Assembly (NCBI RefSeq): GCF_001598035.1
Contig: NZ_CP014835.1
Coordinates: 2,021,001 to 2,085,000, forward strand
From: Streptococcus halotolerans
Lineage (GTDB): Bacteria; Bacillota; Bacilli; Lactobacillales; Streptococcaceae
Direction: 5' to 3'
Length of the DNA: 64,000 nt
The position numbers and the translations under genes are program-made. The stretch's first letter is position 1, and the number at the start of each line of letters is the position of its first letter. This document shows positions 17,447 through 26,896 of the stretch, in pieces. The notes beneath the pieces are model-generated. The model did no database searches. It saw only the letters and a program-made list of their open reading frames with translations, and was not told the DNA's origin.

Positions 17447-18820
17447 TTATCCAACTGAAATGTTTGCTTTAGCATAATGGATGGTTTTTTCTTTCTTCTG
17501 TAATAGACTAAGTAGGACAGTTACCGGTCCAACACGGCCAATAAACATGAGAATCATAATAATAATACGTCCAGATGTCGATAAATCAGCAGTCACATTC
17601 ATAGAAACACCCACAGTAGCAATAGCTGATGAAACTTCGAATAACAGTTTAAAAGGATTTACCGTTTTTTCAACGATTAATAATAGTAGAAAACCAGCCA
17701 TCATAAGACTGAAGAAAAAAATGATAATGGTTAGTGTTTGTTTGATAATGCGGTTATCAATGGTACGGTGATGGAAAGTAACCTCCGTCTGTCCTGAAAG
17801 TTCAGCTTTAAACAGTAAAGCGATAATAGCAACAACGGTAACCTTGATACCACCAGCTGTACCTCCAGGTGAACCACCCATAACCATTTGGATCATATAA
17901 AGGAAGTTAGTGGCAGGATTAGCATTTTCATAATCAATGGTTGCAAAGCCAGCTGTTCTCATCGTAACAGTCTGAAAAAGAGATGCCATAAACTGTTTCG
18001 AGGGGGACAAGTTGCCAATGGTTTTAGTATTGTTCCATTCTAAAAGCCAGCTCAGTAGTGTTCCTATTACTAGAATAATAGTTGTTGTTTTGAGAACTAA
18101 GCGTGACTGGTTGGATAGGGGACGAAAGAGCGTTGATAGGCGCTTGGGACGTTCAGAAAGATAGTTTTTAATGCACTGAATAATATCCTGCCAAACGCCA
18201 AATCCCAGACCACCAGCTATAATCAAGCCGATAATGGTGAAGTTGATAATAGGATTTGTGGCATAATGCTGTAAACTAGATGACCCAAAGTTATCAAAAC
18301 CCGCATTACAAAAAGCAGAGATGGCTAGGAACATAGCATTGAAAATACCGTGACCCAAACCAAATCGTGGGATGAAATCGATCATTAGGATCAAGGCAGC
18401 AAGGCTCTCAATAATAAAGGTAAATTGATAAACCATGTAAAGAAATCTCTTTAAGTCTTGTCCACTATCTCGACTCAATGCTGATTGCAGCAATGATTGA
18501 TCGGACAGATTCATTTTACGATGGAGGACGTAGCTGCTAATGGCTATTAGGGTCACTAACCCCAGGCCACCAATTTGCATGAGAAGCATCACAATGACTT
18601 GTCCAATTCCGTTATAGACGTCTCCCACAGCAAAGACCGACAGGCCTGTTACGCAAACCATGGAAGTAACATTAAAAAGATGGTCAAAATAACTGGTTTG
18701 TGGAGCGTTAGCATAATGTGTAAAAGGCTGCGACAGTATCAGACTGCCGATTAAAATAACAATAATAAAGCTAAAACTGAGTCGCTGAGTCACCGACCAT
18801 TTGGAAATAAACGTTGACAT
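17447..18820 (-). CDS. ktrB: Ktr potassium uptake membrane subunit KtrB
   Basis: Pore-forming K+ transporter of the Trk/Ktr/HKT family, 457 residues. Four membrane-pore-membrane repeats are visible through their selectivity-filter glycines: SMVCVTGLSV, AFCNAGFDNFG, TVTMRTAGFATID and SSAIATVGVSM. GGSPGGTAGGIKVT marks the intramembrane loop that gates flux in KtrB. It sits between rsmG and ktrA on the same strand. Osmotic adjustment and pH homeostasis are the known roles. Confidence 0.95.
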   Translation of the reverse strand: MSTFISKWSVTQRLSFSFIIVILIGSLILSQPFTHYANAPQTSYFDHLFNVTSMVCVTGLSVFAVGDVYNGIGQVIVMLLMQIGGLGLVTLIAISSYVLHRKMNLSDQSLLQSALSRDSGQDLKRFLYMVYQFTFIIESLAALILMIDFIPRFGLGHGIFNAMFLAISAFCNAGFDNFGSSSLQHYATNPIINFTIIGLIIAGGLGFGVWQDIIQCIKNYLSERPKRLSTLFRPLSNQSRLVLKTTTIILVIGTLLSWLLEWNNTKTIGNLSPSKQFMASLFQTVTMRTAGFATIDYENANPATNFLYMIQMVMGGSPGGTAGGIKVTVVAIIALLFKAELSGQTEVTFHHRTIDNRIIKQTLTIIIFFFSLMMAGFLLLLIVEKTVNPFKLLFEVSSAIATVGVSMNVTADLSTSGRIIIMILMFIGRVGPVTVLLSLLQKKEKTIHYAKANISVG

Positions 18821-18844
18821 GAGTGTCCTTTCTAATGATCGATA

Positions 18845-19558
18845 TTAAAGTGGTTTTTTATTCGGAGTTCCAGCTTTTCGTGGGTATTTTTTAGGTGTTT
18901 CTTTTTTCTTTTCGACAATAGTAATATTTCTCGGGTCTCCGTTTGGAAGTTCGTAATCTCTGCTTTCGATAACCTGTGCAAAAAGGGTAGTGAGAGCAGT
19001 TTTGGCTTGGTCCATTTCTTGGTCAGCAGCACTAGCTTTTAAGGCGATTAATCGGCCATTTAATTTTAAAAAGGGGATAGTTAATTCAGCTAAAATCGGC
19101 ATTCTTGCCACTGCCCTAGCTGTTACAAAGTCAAATTGCTGACGAAATGCTTTGTCTTGACCAAAATCTTCAGCACGTCCATGAAAGAAGTGAACATTGG
19201 TTAAGGATAATTCATCAGCTAAAAGCCTTAAAAATTGAATACGCTTATTGAGAGAATCGATAATAGTGATCTCTAAGTTTGGAAAAATGATTTTCATCGG
19301 GAGACTAGGAAAACCAGCTCCAGCGCCAATATCAAGAATTTTAACAGGCTCGTTTGTTAAATCCCCTTGTAAAATAGGGGCAATAGAATCATAGAAATGT
19401 TTGAGGTAAACATCGTTTTTTTCAGTAATAGCTGTCAGATTAATCTTCTGGTTCCATTCGATTAAAAGTTCAAAATAACGTTCAAATTGATGTTTTTGTT
19501 GATCTGTTAATGTAATGCCATGAGTGTTTAGTTGCTCACAAAAAATTTGCGGTGTCAT
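18845..19558 (-). CDS. rsmG: 16S rRNA (guanine527-N7)-methyltransferase
   Basis: S-adenosylmethionine-dependent methyltransferase (formerly GidB) modifying G527 of 16S rRNA. Motif [19 protein letters not shown] lies at ~70-86, followed by [14 protein letters not shown] and [11 protein letters not shown]. The 237-residue length is normal, with a basic C-terminal tail ([14 protein letters not shown]). It leads the rsmG-ktrB-ktrA transcript; the 24-base gap to ktrB supports co-transcription. Divergent from htpX. Confidence 0.95.
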   Translation of the reverse strand: MTPQIFCEQLNTHGITLTDQQKHQFERYFELLIEWNQKINLTAITEKNDVYLKHFYDSIAPILQGDLTNEPVKILDIGAGAGFPSLPMKIIFPNLEITIIDSLNKRIQFLRLLADELSLTNVHFFHGRAEDFGQDKAFRQQFDFVTARAVARMPILAELTIPFLKLNGRLIALKASAADQEMDQAKTALTTLFAQVIESRDYELPNGDPRNITIVEKKKETPKKYPRKAGTPNKKPL

Positions 19559-19671
19559 ATAAGCTCCTTGTCTCTTAAACTTCCCTTATTTTATCACAAA
19601 CACCTGTTATTTTCTTTAGAAATTATCTTAAACCTGATATAATGAAGAGAAACATTCTTAGGGGATGACAA

Positions 19672-20577
19672 ATGCTAAAACAACAGATTGCAAGTAATAA
19701 AAGAAGGACCATCTTTCTGCTCATTTTCTTTTTTGGTTTGCTTAGTGCTATAGGAGCAGCAATAGGCTATCTTATGATTGGGAATACCAGATTTGGTTTG
19801 GCTATCGCTTTAATTATTGGGACCATCTATGCGACAAGTATGATTTTTCAATCGACCCAGGTTGTGATGTCAATGAATGGTGCGAGAGAGATTGGTCCAG
19901 AACAAGCACCTGAATACTATGATATCGTTGAGAAGATTGCCATGGTAGCGCAGATTCCAATGCCGAAAGTTTATATCATTGAAGAAGAATCCTTAAACGC
20001 TTTTGCTACCGGATCTAGCCCAGAAAATGCTGCTGTTGCAGCTACTAGTGGGTTACTTAAAGTTATGAACCGAACGGAATTAGAAGCTGTCATCGGTCAT
20101 GAAATTAGTCATGTGAGAAATTATGATATTCGAATTTCAACCATTGCCGTGGCTTTAGCCTCTGTGGTAACTATGATTTCGAGTATTGGTGGTCGTCTCA
20201 TGTGGTATGGCGGTGGAAGACGAAGAGATGACCGTGAGGATAGTTCTGGGGCCTTAGTTTTGGTGTTTGCCATTATTACGATTATATTGGCTCCGATGAT
20301 AGCTAGTTTGGTTCAATTAGCGATTTCACGACAACGCGAGTATTTAGCGGATGCTAGTTCAGTCGAATTAACTCAGAATCCTCAAGCTATGATCAATGCC
20401 CTTAAAAAATTACAGGCTTCAAAACCAATGTCACATCACATTGACGAGGTTAGTGCAGCCTTGTACATTAGTGACCCTAGAAAAAATAAGTCTCTAAAGT
20501 CCCTCTTTCAAACTCATCCACCCCTAGAAGAACGCATCAAAAGGTTAGAAACAATTGCAAACAGTTATTCCTTATAG
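19672..20577 (+). CDS. htpX: Membrane zinc metalloprotease HtpX
   Basis: M48 integral membrane protease involved in quality control of membrane proteins. The zinc motif HEISH lies in [15 protein letters not shown] (~143), and the third ligand region is [15 protein letters not shown]. Two hydrophobic N-terminal helices (~15-55) and further ones around the active site are visible. 301 residues is typical. A TATAAT (~19639) precedes it; the promoter region is shared with the divergent rsmG. The DUF177 gene follows 35 bases downstream. Confidence 0.95.
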   Translation: MLKQQIASNKRRTIFLLIFFFGLLSAIGAAIGYLMIGNTRFGLAIALIIGTIYATSMIFQSTQVVMSMNGAREIGPEQAPEYYDIVEKIAMVAQIPMPKVYIIEEESLNAFATGSSPENAAVAATSGLLKVMNRTELEAVIGHEISHVRNYDIRISTIAVALASVVTMISSIGGRLMWYGGGRRRDDREDSSGALVLVFAIITIILAPMIASLVQLAISRQREYLADASSVELTQNPQAMINALKKLQASKPMSHHIDEVSAALYISDPRKNKSLKSLFQTHPPLEERIKRLETIANSYSL

Positions 20578-20612
20578 TTTGAAATAAGGTCAATAAATAG
20601 AAAAGGTAGATT

Positions 20613-21146
20613 ATGAAGTTAGTAGATATCCGAAAAAATCCAGAAGGATTGCACTTTGAAAAAAAATTAGACTTAAAAGATCAACTCATTGCGCGTGATG
20701 AGTCAGTCATTGATTTGCAAAATTTAACAGCAGTCGGCATGGTGAGTTTTGACGATGGCCTTTATTTACTGAATTATCAACTGTCTTATGAGTTGACATT
20801 GCCATCAAGTCGTTCGATGGAAGCCGTGACTGTCTCTGAAGACTACATGGTTTCTGAAGTTTTTATGACAGCAACCGATGCTTCAAGTAGGAAAGAGCTG
20901 GTTGAAGAAAATCTTGTTTTAATGATTGAAGATGATCACATCGATCTTTCTGAAAGTGTTTTAGATAATATTTTGTTAAACATTCCATTAAAAGTTTTAA
21001 CAAAAGAAGAAGAAGCGTCTGAAACAATGCCAGAAGGCAATGATTGGGTTGTGTTGACAGAAGAGCAATATCAGGCCATGAAGGAAGAAGAAAAACAAGA
21101 AAATAATCCATTCGCGTCGCTTTCAGGCTTGTTTGACGAGGAATAA
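20613..21146 (+). CDS. YceD/DUF177 family protein
   Basis: A 177-residue acidic protein of the DUF177 family. In many bacteria it lies beside rpmF and affects 23S rRNA accumulation; here rpmF is not adjacent. No enzyme motif is visible. The family pattern is the central beta-rich region around LNYQLSYELTLPSSRSME and the DDHIDLSESVLDNILLNIPLK segment ahead of an acidic tail (QENNPFASLSGLFDEE). It follows htpX closely on the same strand. Function remains inferred. Confidence 0.72.
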   Translation: MKLVDIRKNPEGLHFEKKLDLKDQLIARDESVIDLQNLTAVGMVSFDDGLYLLNYQLSYELTLPSSRSMEAVTVSEDYMVSEVFMTATDASSRKELVEENLVLMIEDDHIDLSESVLDNILLNIPLKVLTKEEEASETMPEGNDWVVLTEEQYQAMKEEEKQENNPFASLSGLFDEE

Positions 21147-21152
21147 ATCAAA

Positions 21153-21214
21153 TTGACATCATTTTGACATATAACTTTAATTTGTAATCTTTTGCTAAAC
21201 ATGGTATGATTAAA
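21153..21214 (+). promoter_or_regulatory. covR promoter region with ATTARA elements
   Basis: Two TTGACA hexamers (21153-21158 and 21164-21169) lie upstream of TATGAT (21205-21210). ATTAAA, the core of the CovR recognition sequence ATTARA, occurs at 21209-21214, and in reverse at 21176-21181. This arrangement fits autoregulation by CovR, known in S. pyogenes. About 175 bases of leader precede the covR start codon. Which -35 is used cannot be told from sequence. Confidence 0.5.
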
Positions 21215-21387
21215 TATCTGGGAATTATTGAAACGACGCTTGCTGATGATAGTTTAATAAAAATGAGTAACCGATTATGTAACCGCTGCTATAATCGCTT
21301 GCTGATCATTTGTTTGAGCTGTTTCAGTATGTAAAATCTAATTATTATAATAATATAAACTTTGAATGAAATAACAAAGGTGGTAAA

Positions 21388-22077
21388 ATGACGAAACACA
21401 TTTTGATTATAGAAGATGAAAAAAATCTTTCACGCTTCGTTTCTTTAGAATTACAACATGAAGGTTATTCTGTAACTGTTGAAAACAATGGCCGTGCTGG
21501 TTTAGAAACTGCACTTGAAAAAGAATTTGATTTGATTCTTTTGGATTTGATGCTACCAGAAATGGACGGCTTTGAAGTTACACGTCGTTTGCAGCAAGAA
21601 AAATCAACCTATATCATTATGATGACAGCAAGAGATTCTGTCATGGATATCGTTTCAGGGTTGGATCGTGGTGCAGATGATTATATTATTAAACCATTCG
21701 CAATTGAAGAATTGTTGGCCCGTGTTCGTGCAGCGTTCCGTCGCCAAGAGATCGAAGAAAGCAAGCGAACCACTTCGAGTGGAGCAAGCTACCGAGATCT
21801 TAAATTAGATCCTCAAAATCGTTCAGCTGTCCGTGGTGACGAAACTGTACCGTTGACGAAGCGTGAATTTGATCTGTTGTCAGCCTTGATGTCCAATATG
21901 AACCGTGTTATGACACGCGAAGAATTATTGAATCTCGTCTGGAAATACGATGAAGCTGTTGAAACTAATGTTGTTGACGTGTATATTCGTTACCTCCGTG
22001 GCAAAATTGATGTCCCTGGTAAGGAATCGTACATTCAAACGGTTCGTGGTATGGGGTATGTCATTCGTGAAAAATAA
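21388..22077 (+). CDS. covR: Response regulator CovR (CsrR)
   Basis: OmpR/PhoB-type regulator, global repressor of virulence factors (capsule, proteases, toxins) in pyogenic streptococci. The receiver domain (~1-120) carries the acidic pocket EDE at 9-11, phospho-acceptor Asp53 in LILLDLMLPEMDG, and Thr65, the residue modified by the Ser/Thr kinase in S. pyogenes. Lys in YIIKPFAIEE completes the pocket. The winged-helix domain fills ~130-229. It has 229 residues and all key residues are present. covS overlaps its end by 11 bases, so translation is coupled. Confidence 0.97.
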   Translation: MTKHILIIEDEKNLSRFVSLELQHEGYSVTVENNGRAGLETALEKEFDLILLDLMLPEMDGFEVTRRLQQEKSTYIIMMTARDSVMDIVSGLDRGADDYIIKPFAIEELLARVRAAFRRQEIEESKRTTSSGASYRDLKLDPQNRSAVRGDETVPLTKREFDLLSALMSNMNRVMTREELLNLVWKYDEAVETNVVDVYIRYLRGKIDVPGKESYIQTVRGMGYVIREK

Positions 22078-23578
22078 ACGTTTTTTTCAAAAACTACATC
22101 GAATGCCTTTAGGTAGAAAAATGGTCCTAGTCACAATGGGGCTGTTTTTTCTCATTTTGACCACATTTACGATTTTGGTTCTGTTATTTTCAAATGACTT
22201 ATTGATTAAGCAGGAAGAAAAAACGATTAGAACAACTGCAAATTTGGTCCAAAGACATGTTTCTGACATCGATGAGCCTTTAAACAAGGATAACTTAATT
22301 GTCTATTTGCAGACAACTCAGACGCTTGATACGGCGGGCTCTGAAAAAGTGTTAACGGAAGGGATGGCTATTGCAGGGAATAACTCTGTTTCACGTCTCT
22401 TGTACTCAAACCAAATCGCCTACCTTTACAACACTAAAAAAGAATTGCTGTTTACGACTAGTACAAAAGTGGACTATCTCACTCTAGGTCCCCTTAATAA
22501 GCTTCGGTCAGAGCGGATCGATCAAGATAGAGGGTTCACGATTAGCGTTCCTATTTACAATAAGTCGCAGACAAAAGTGATCGGCTATGCTAAGTTATTC
22601 CATAATCTTGAATTCTATTATGCTTTGAAGAATCGTTTGATTATTGTCTTACTTTTCTTGGAAGTAGGAACGATTATTATTGTTTTGGTCATTATGCGCT
22701 TTAGTATTGAGGTCTTCTTGAAACCTATCTACAGTTTGCGCCGTATTATGCGTCGTATCGAGGGTGATCCTACTGACTTGGATGTACGAGCTGAGATTAA
22801 CAGTGGTGATGAGATAGAGGAGCTATCTCACATGTTTAATGCTATGATGGCCCGTATCGCTGAACAAAACAAACTACAACAACAGTTTATTAGTGATGTT
22901 AGCCATGAATTGAGAACGCCAGTGGCGGTCATTAAAGGCCACTTGGATATGCTTAGTCGCTGGGGAAAAAATGATCCAGAAATTTTAGAAGAAAGTTTAG
23001 AAGCCAGTCGTCACGAAGCCCATCGCATGAATCTTATGATTAGTGATATGCTTGATTTGATTCGTCTACAAGGTAATCTGTCCGAAAAAACTAAAGAAGT
23101 GAGCCGTTTAGAATCTTCTATGCAAGTATCCTTGTATAATTTTGAAATCCTAAGACCAGATTTTCAATTTGCTCTTTATGTGAATGCCGATGATGTTTAT
23201 GCCAAAATTGCCAAGAACCATTTCGAACAGGTTTTGACGATTTTGATTGATAATGCCATAAAGTATTCACCACATGGCGGTTTAATTGAATTATCTTTGG
23301 ATAAGGAGGAGGGTTATGCCTTGGTTACGGTTAAAGACCACGGCGAAGGAATTGCAAAAGAAGATTTGCAAAATATTTTTGAACGGTTTTATCGGACAGA
23401 TAAGTCACGTAACCGTGAAGGAACAAGGGCTGGATTGGGGATTGGTTTATCCATTCTTAAGCAAATTTGTGATGCCTATGATTGTCGTTTGAGTGTTGAA
23501 AGCGAGGTCAATGTTCAAACAACTTTTACCATTGCCATACCGTTGGGGGAGCCATCGCCAGAGTTTTTTGAAGGATAA
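22067..23578 (+). CDS. covS: Sensor histidine kinase CovS (CsrS)
   Basis: Membrane sensor partner of CovR, responding in S. pyogenes to Mg2+ and the peptide LL-37. Layout: short cytoplasmic N-terminus, TM1 (~19-42), extracellular sensor (~43-190), TM2 (~194-215), HAMP, dimerisation domain with His280 in FISDVSHELRTP, and an ATPase domain with N box LIDNAIKYSP and G boxes DHGEGIA and GLGIGLSI. The start is GTG at 22067, inside covR; the frame is open further upstream, but only from here does the protein begin MKNKRFFQKL and reach the usual ~500 residues. No frameshift or stop, so the system looks intact. A terminator lies at 23608-23650. Confidence 0.96.
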   Translation: MKNKRFFQKLHRMPLGRKMVLVTMGLFFLILTTFTILVLLFSNDLLIKQEEKTIRTTANLVQRHVSDIDEPLNKDNLIVYLQTTQTLDTAGSEKVLTEGMAIAGNNSVSRLLYSNQIAYLYNTKKELLFTTSTKVDYLTLGPLNKLRSERIDQDRGFTISVPIYNKSQTKVIGYAKLFHNLEFYYALKNRLIIVLLFLEVGTIIIVLVIMRFSIEVFLKPIYSLRRIMRRIEGDPTDLDVRAEINSGDEIEELSHMFNAMMARIAEQNKLQQQFISDVSHELRTPVAVIKGHLDMLSRWGKNDPEILEESLEASRHEAHRMNLMISDMLDLIRLQGNLSEKTKEVSRLESSMQVSLYNFEILRPDFQFALYVNADDVYAKIAKNHFEQVLTILIDNAIKYSPHGGLIELSLDKEEGYALVTVKDHGEGIAKEDLQNIFERFYRTDKSRNREGTRAGLGIGLSILKQICDAYDCRLSVESEVNVQTTFTIAIPLGEPSPEFFEG

Positions 23579-23607
23579 TGGTATATTCAATAACTCAGAT
23601 AAGATGA

Positions 23608-23650
23608 CGTGAGTCGTTACTATTTTCAACAGTAGTAACGACTTTTTTGA
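23608..23650 (+). terminator. Terminator of covRS
   Basis: GTCGTTACTA pairs with TAGTAACGAC around a short loop, then TTTTTT. Confidence 0.85.
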
Positions 23651-23867
23651 GTTTTTTTGTCTAAACTGACTAGGTGAGAGTTGTATTGAAGTAGGTGATG
23701 GTTGTTACAACAAATGTATGAAGAAGACTTACAATGACCACTAAGGAATGAATCATGATGATGTGTTGATTACATCATAATGGTTTGCAAATGTTTGGTA
23801 TTGGAAAATGCCTCTGTGTATTTTCTCAGAAGGGTAATGGATACTTGTCAGGACAAACGTATGAACG

Positions 23868-24150
23868 GTTTTTAGCGAAAACATAATAGTCCATAATAGT
23901 CAATGAAAAACAAAAGAAGTCTGGACGACACTCATGTAGCTAGGGCTGAAATCCATCAAATCAAGTCAGTTACGGCTGCTTTTGATTTTCGAAAAGTATA
24001 ACATTTTTTGCATGTCAACATTCAGGTCTTTCAGCGATAACCGATAGGTGTTATTTTTTGTCAATTTTAGTAGAGGAAATCCCTGAAATGATCGATTGTC
24101 AACGGTACAATCATTCGGAAAACTCTTTTTCATACGTGAGGCGTGCGACA
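23868..24150. repeat. Diverged intergenic repeat, copy 1 (upstream of nrdR), interrupted by a MITE
   Basis: Blocks CGTATGAA, TTTTTAGCGAAAA, TTCAGGTCTTTCA, a short hairpin (24086-24116), ATTCGGAAAAC and CGTGCGACA recur in the same order at 63256-63422 upstream of ribU. The hairpin stem reads AATGAT/ATCATT here and AATGGT/ACCATT there, so one base pair has changed on both sides. The rest of the ~700-base gap between covS and nrdR shows no gene; the nrdR promoter (TATAAT-like at ~24187) follows. Confidence 0.5.
23886..24001. mobile_element. MITE-like insertion inside another repeat (upstream of nrdR)
   Basis: The segment runs from ATAGTCCATAATAGTCAATG to TTTTGATTTTCGAAAAGTAT. Its outer blocks (TCAATGAAAAACAAAAG, and TTTTCGAAAAGTAT in reverse) resemble the ends of short intergenic repeats common in other streptococci. 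TTTTGATTTTCGAAGAGTAT also occurs inside the MITE at 9786-9934. Compared with the paralogous repeat at 63256-63422, this block is extra: the flanking texts TTTTTAGCGAAAA and CATGTCAACATTCAGG are contiguous there. No ORF. Family membership and exact ends are uncertain. Confidence 0.55.
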
Positions 24151-24285
24151 GTTCTTGTTCAGTTTATTTCTGGTTGAAAATATGCTATAATAAAGTATTA
24201 AAAAGCTGATTTTAAGTTGGTATTTGCCTGGAATCTTAATTCAGTTTTACCAGTAACCATTTTAAGAAAGATTGGGGTGATTGTT

Positions 24286-24759
24286 GTGCGTTGTCCAAAA
24301 TGCCATACTACAAAATCAAGTGTTGTCGATAGTCGTCAAGCCGAAGAAGGGACAACTATCAGAAGACGGCGAGAATGCGATCATTGCCATAATCGTTTCA
24401 CAACATTTGAACGTGTCGAAGAATTACCGCTCTTAGTGGTTAAGAAGGATGGAACCAGGGAAGCTTTCTCAAAGGATAAGATTTTACATGGCATCATTAT
24501 GAGTGCCCAGAAGCGTCCAGTTTCTAGTGAAGACATCGAAAACGTTATTCGTCGTATCGAACAGGCTATTCGTAGCAACTATGAAAATGAGGTTCCAAGT
24601 ACAATCATTGGTAATATGGTTATGGATGAGTTGGCAGAACTCGATGAAATCACCTATGTGCGTTTTGCTTCGGTTTATCGCAGCTTTAAGGATGTTGATG
24701 AAATTGAAGAATTGCTGCAGCAAATTACCAATCGTGTTCGTGGGAAAAAGGGTAGTTAA
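24286..24759 (+). CDS. nrdR: Transcriptional repressor NrdR
   Basis: Zinc-ribbon and ATP-cone repressor of ribonucleotide reductase genes. The zinc ribbon is seen as RCPKCHTT at the N-terminus and [16 protein letters not shown] after it (four cysteines). The ATP cone starts near [19 protein letters not shown]. The ORF opens at 24217, but GTG at 24286 (after GGGGTGATTGTT) gives the universal start of the family, MRCPKC, and 157 residues. The stop overlaps the dnaB start (TAATG). The order nrdR-dnaB-dnaI is conserved in Firmicutes. Confidence 0.95.
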   Translation: MRCPKCHTTKSSVVDSRQAEEGTTIRRRRECDHCHNRFTTFERVEELPLLVVKKDGTREAFSKDKILHGIIMSAQKRPVSSEDIENVIRRIEQAIRSNYENEVPSTIIGNMVMDELAELDEITYVRFASVYRSFKDVDEIEELLQQITNRVRGKKGS

Positions 24760-25931
24760 TGAGACCGATTGATACATTTTCATTTGTAAAAGGTAATCTG
24801 GTTGATGGGGCATCGCAAGCCTTGATGGCTTGTTATTACCCGATTATCGGTCAGAACGCCTTTAGTGTTTATCATTATTTGATAACCTTTAAGGATGATG
24901 GGACTAAGAAACACAAGTTCTCAGAGATTCTAAATCATACTTTAATGGGAATGGCAGCCTTTGAGACAGCTTTAGCAACTTTAACGGCTATGGAGCTTGT
25001 GGCTTTTTATCAACAGAGAGATGTTTATTTTATCAAGCTTAAGGCCCCTTTATCTAGTGACGATTTTTTAAACGTGCCTCTTTATCGACAATTGCTTACC
25101 CAAAAGATTGGAGAGGTTGCTGTTAAGGAGTTGGCAGCTGTTTTGCCAGAGAATGCGCAGAATTTGTCTAAAAACTTTTCTGACGTGTTTGATGATCAGG
25201 GCCAAGTAGCTCTCATTCAAAAAACTAGTAGTTCCAAAGGGGCTTTTGATTTGGATGCTTTTAAGAATTTGATGAAGCGTGATGGCTTATCTTTTGCTCA
25301 AGAAGAAACGGATGTTATCGGTTTGTATCGTATAGCTGAGAAATATAAAATGACTTGGCATGATACTTACTTGCTTGCTAAAGAAACGGCTGTTAATTTA
25401 ACGATTTCCTTGCCACGAATGAAAGCGAAAAAAGAGCAGGCTAAGATGGATTCTCCTAAAGCAGGACAACTGACGTCACAAGAGGCCGTTATTGTTAAGG
25501 AAGCTCAACGCGATCGAGCAGATGTTTTTTTAGCTAAAATCAAGAAAACACGCAAGGCTTCGATTGTTGCGGATGAAAGACAGTTACTCTTAGAGTTGGC
25601 TAAGATGGGGTTTTTGGATGAGGTTATTAACGTCATCGTGCTCTATACCATCATGAAAACCAATTCAGCCAATGTGAATAAAAAATACGCCATGAAGATA
25701 GCCAATGATTTTGCTTTTCAAGAGATTAATAAAGCTGAGACAGCTGTTTTAAAAATGCGAGAGTTTTCAAATAAATCAGTAAAAAGCACTCAAGCAGGAT
25801 CGCCTAAACAAGCAAAACCCAATGTTCCAGAATGGAGTAACCAAGACTATCAAAATCAGACGTCTGATGAGGATCAAAAACGGTTAGAGGAAGCAAGGCG
25901 AAAAGCCTTAGAACGTCTTAGAAAGGACTGA
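24759..25931 (+). CDS. dnaB: Replication initiation and membrane attachment protein DnaB
   Basis: Firmicute DnaB (not the DnaB helicase). With DnaD and DnaI it loads the replicative helicase at oriC and restart sites. 390 residues: an N-terminal winged-helix region, and a DnaD-like domain at ~190-340 with a typical helical segment around GFLDEVINVIVLYTIMKTN and KYAMKIANDF, followed by a polar tail. It overlaps nrdR by one base, and dnaI starts two bases after its stop. Divergence is high in this family, so identification leans on gene order and the C-terminal domain. Confidence 0.88.
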   Translation: MRPIDTFSFVKGNLVDGASQALMACYYPIIGQNAFSVYHYLITFKDDGTKKHKFSEILNHTLMGMAAFETALATLTAMELVAFYQQRDVYFIKLKAPLSSDDFLNVPLYRQLLTQKIGEVAVKELAAVLPENAQNLSKNFSDVFDDQGQVALIQKTSSSKGAFDLDAFKNLMKRDGLSFAQEETDVIGLYRIAEKYKMTWHDTYLLAKETAVNLTISLPRMKAKKEQAKMDSPKAGQLTSQEAVIVKEAQRDRADVFLAKIKKTRKASIVADERQLLLELAKMGFLDEVINVIVLYTIMKTNSANVNKKYAMKIANDFAFQEINKAETAVLKMREFSNKSVKSTQAGSPKQAKPNVPEWSNQDYQNQTSDEDQKRLEEARRKALERLRKD

Positions 25932-25933
25932 TC

Positions 25934-26836
25934 ATGGAAAAAGTAGGACACACTTTAAACAAATCGGGACATTCTAGGCATTTCGATGCAAACCAGATGG
26001 CCCAGTTAATCTTATCGGATCCAGATGTGGTGACCTTTATCAACCAACATGGTTTGACCCAAGACGAAATCAAGCGCAGTTTACCTAAGTTCAATCAATT
26101 TATCAATGAACGCCGTAAGTTTCAAGATCAGGAAGACAGTTATATTGCTAAAGGTTACGAACCCATTCTAACCATGAATGAAGGCTACGCTGACGTGACT
26201 TATTTGGAAACCAAGGCATTGAAAGAAGCTCAAGCGCAGAAGGCGATTGAGAATCGGATTACTTTGGTTAGTCTGCCAAAATCCTATAAAACCATTTCTT
26301 TTGATGATGTTTTACTAGATGATGTCAAGCGTTTGGACGTGTATGAAAGTTTGGTTGATTTTATTAGCCAGTATCCCAGTCCAGATCAAAAGGGCCTCTA
26401 TCTCTACGGTGATATGGGTGTTGGGAAATCCTTTTTTATGGCAGCACTAGCGCACGAACTGTCAGAGAAAAGAAACGCCGTAACAACTATTCTTCATTAC
26501 CCAAGTTTTACCATCGATATCAAAAATGCTATCAAAACAGATTCTGTTAAAGAGGAAATTGATGCTGTTAAAACCAGTGAAATCTTAGTGTTAGATGATA
26601 TTGGTGCGGAACAAACCTCATCTTGGATACGTGATGAAGTTTTACAAGTTATTCTGCAGTATCGGATGCAGGAAAATTTACCAACTTTCTTTACCTCAAA
26701 TTATAATTTTGCGGATTTGGAGCGTAAATTAGCCAACGGTCGAAATGGCGATGAGACGTGGCAAGCTAAGCGTGTTATGGAACGCATCCGCTTTTTGGCT
26801 AGAGAAACCCACTTGCAGGGTGAAAATAGAAGATAA
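25934..26836 (+). CDS. dnaI: Primosomal protein DnaI (helicase loader)
   Basis: AAA+ ATPase that loads the replicative helicase. 300 residues: N-terminal helicase-binding region (~1-130), then Walker A YGDMGVGKSFFMAAL (~166-180) and Walker B ILVLDDIGAEQ (~230), with sensor region FFTSNYNF. It begins MEKVGHTLNKSG, RBS AAAGGACTGATC. Co-transcribed with nrdR and dnaB; der follows 60 bases later and may be read from the same message. Confidence 0.94.
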   Translation: MEKVGHTLNKSGHSRHFDANQMAQLILSDPDVVTFINQHGLTQDEIKRSLPKFNQFINERRKFQDQEDSYIAKGYEPILTMNEGYADVTYLETKALKEAQAQKAIENRITLVSLPKSYKTISFDDVLLDDVKRLDVYESLVDFISQYPSPDQKGLYLYGDMGVGKSFFMAALAHELSEKRNAVTTILHYPSFTIDIKNAIKTDSVKEEIDAVKTSEILVLDDIGAEQTSSWIRDEVLQVILQYRMQENLPTFFTSNYNFADLERKLANGRNGDETWQAKRVMERIRFLARETHLQGENRR

Positions 26837-26896
26837 GCCCCGGTCTTATCTTTTAGCATTTTGAAAATCATTTTAAAAATAAGATAAGGAGACATT

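Noticed and set aside
21950..22066. Upstream extension of covS from ATG at 21950
   Set aside because: It would overlap covR by 128 bases, and the extra 39 residues are not sensor-kinase-like; GTG at 22067 gives the expected protein.
24484..24813. 109-codon minus-strand frame over nrdR and dnaB
   Set aside because: Overlaps two conserved genes on the other strand and has no promoter or homologous motif.
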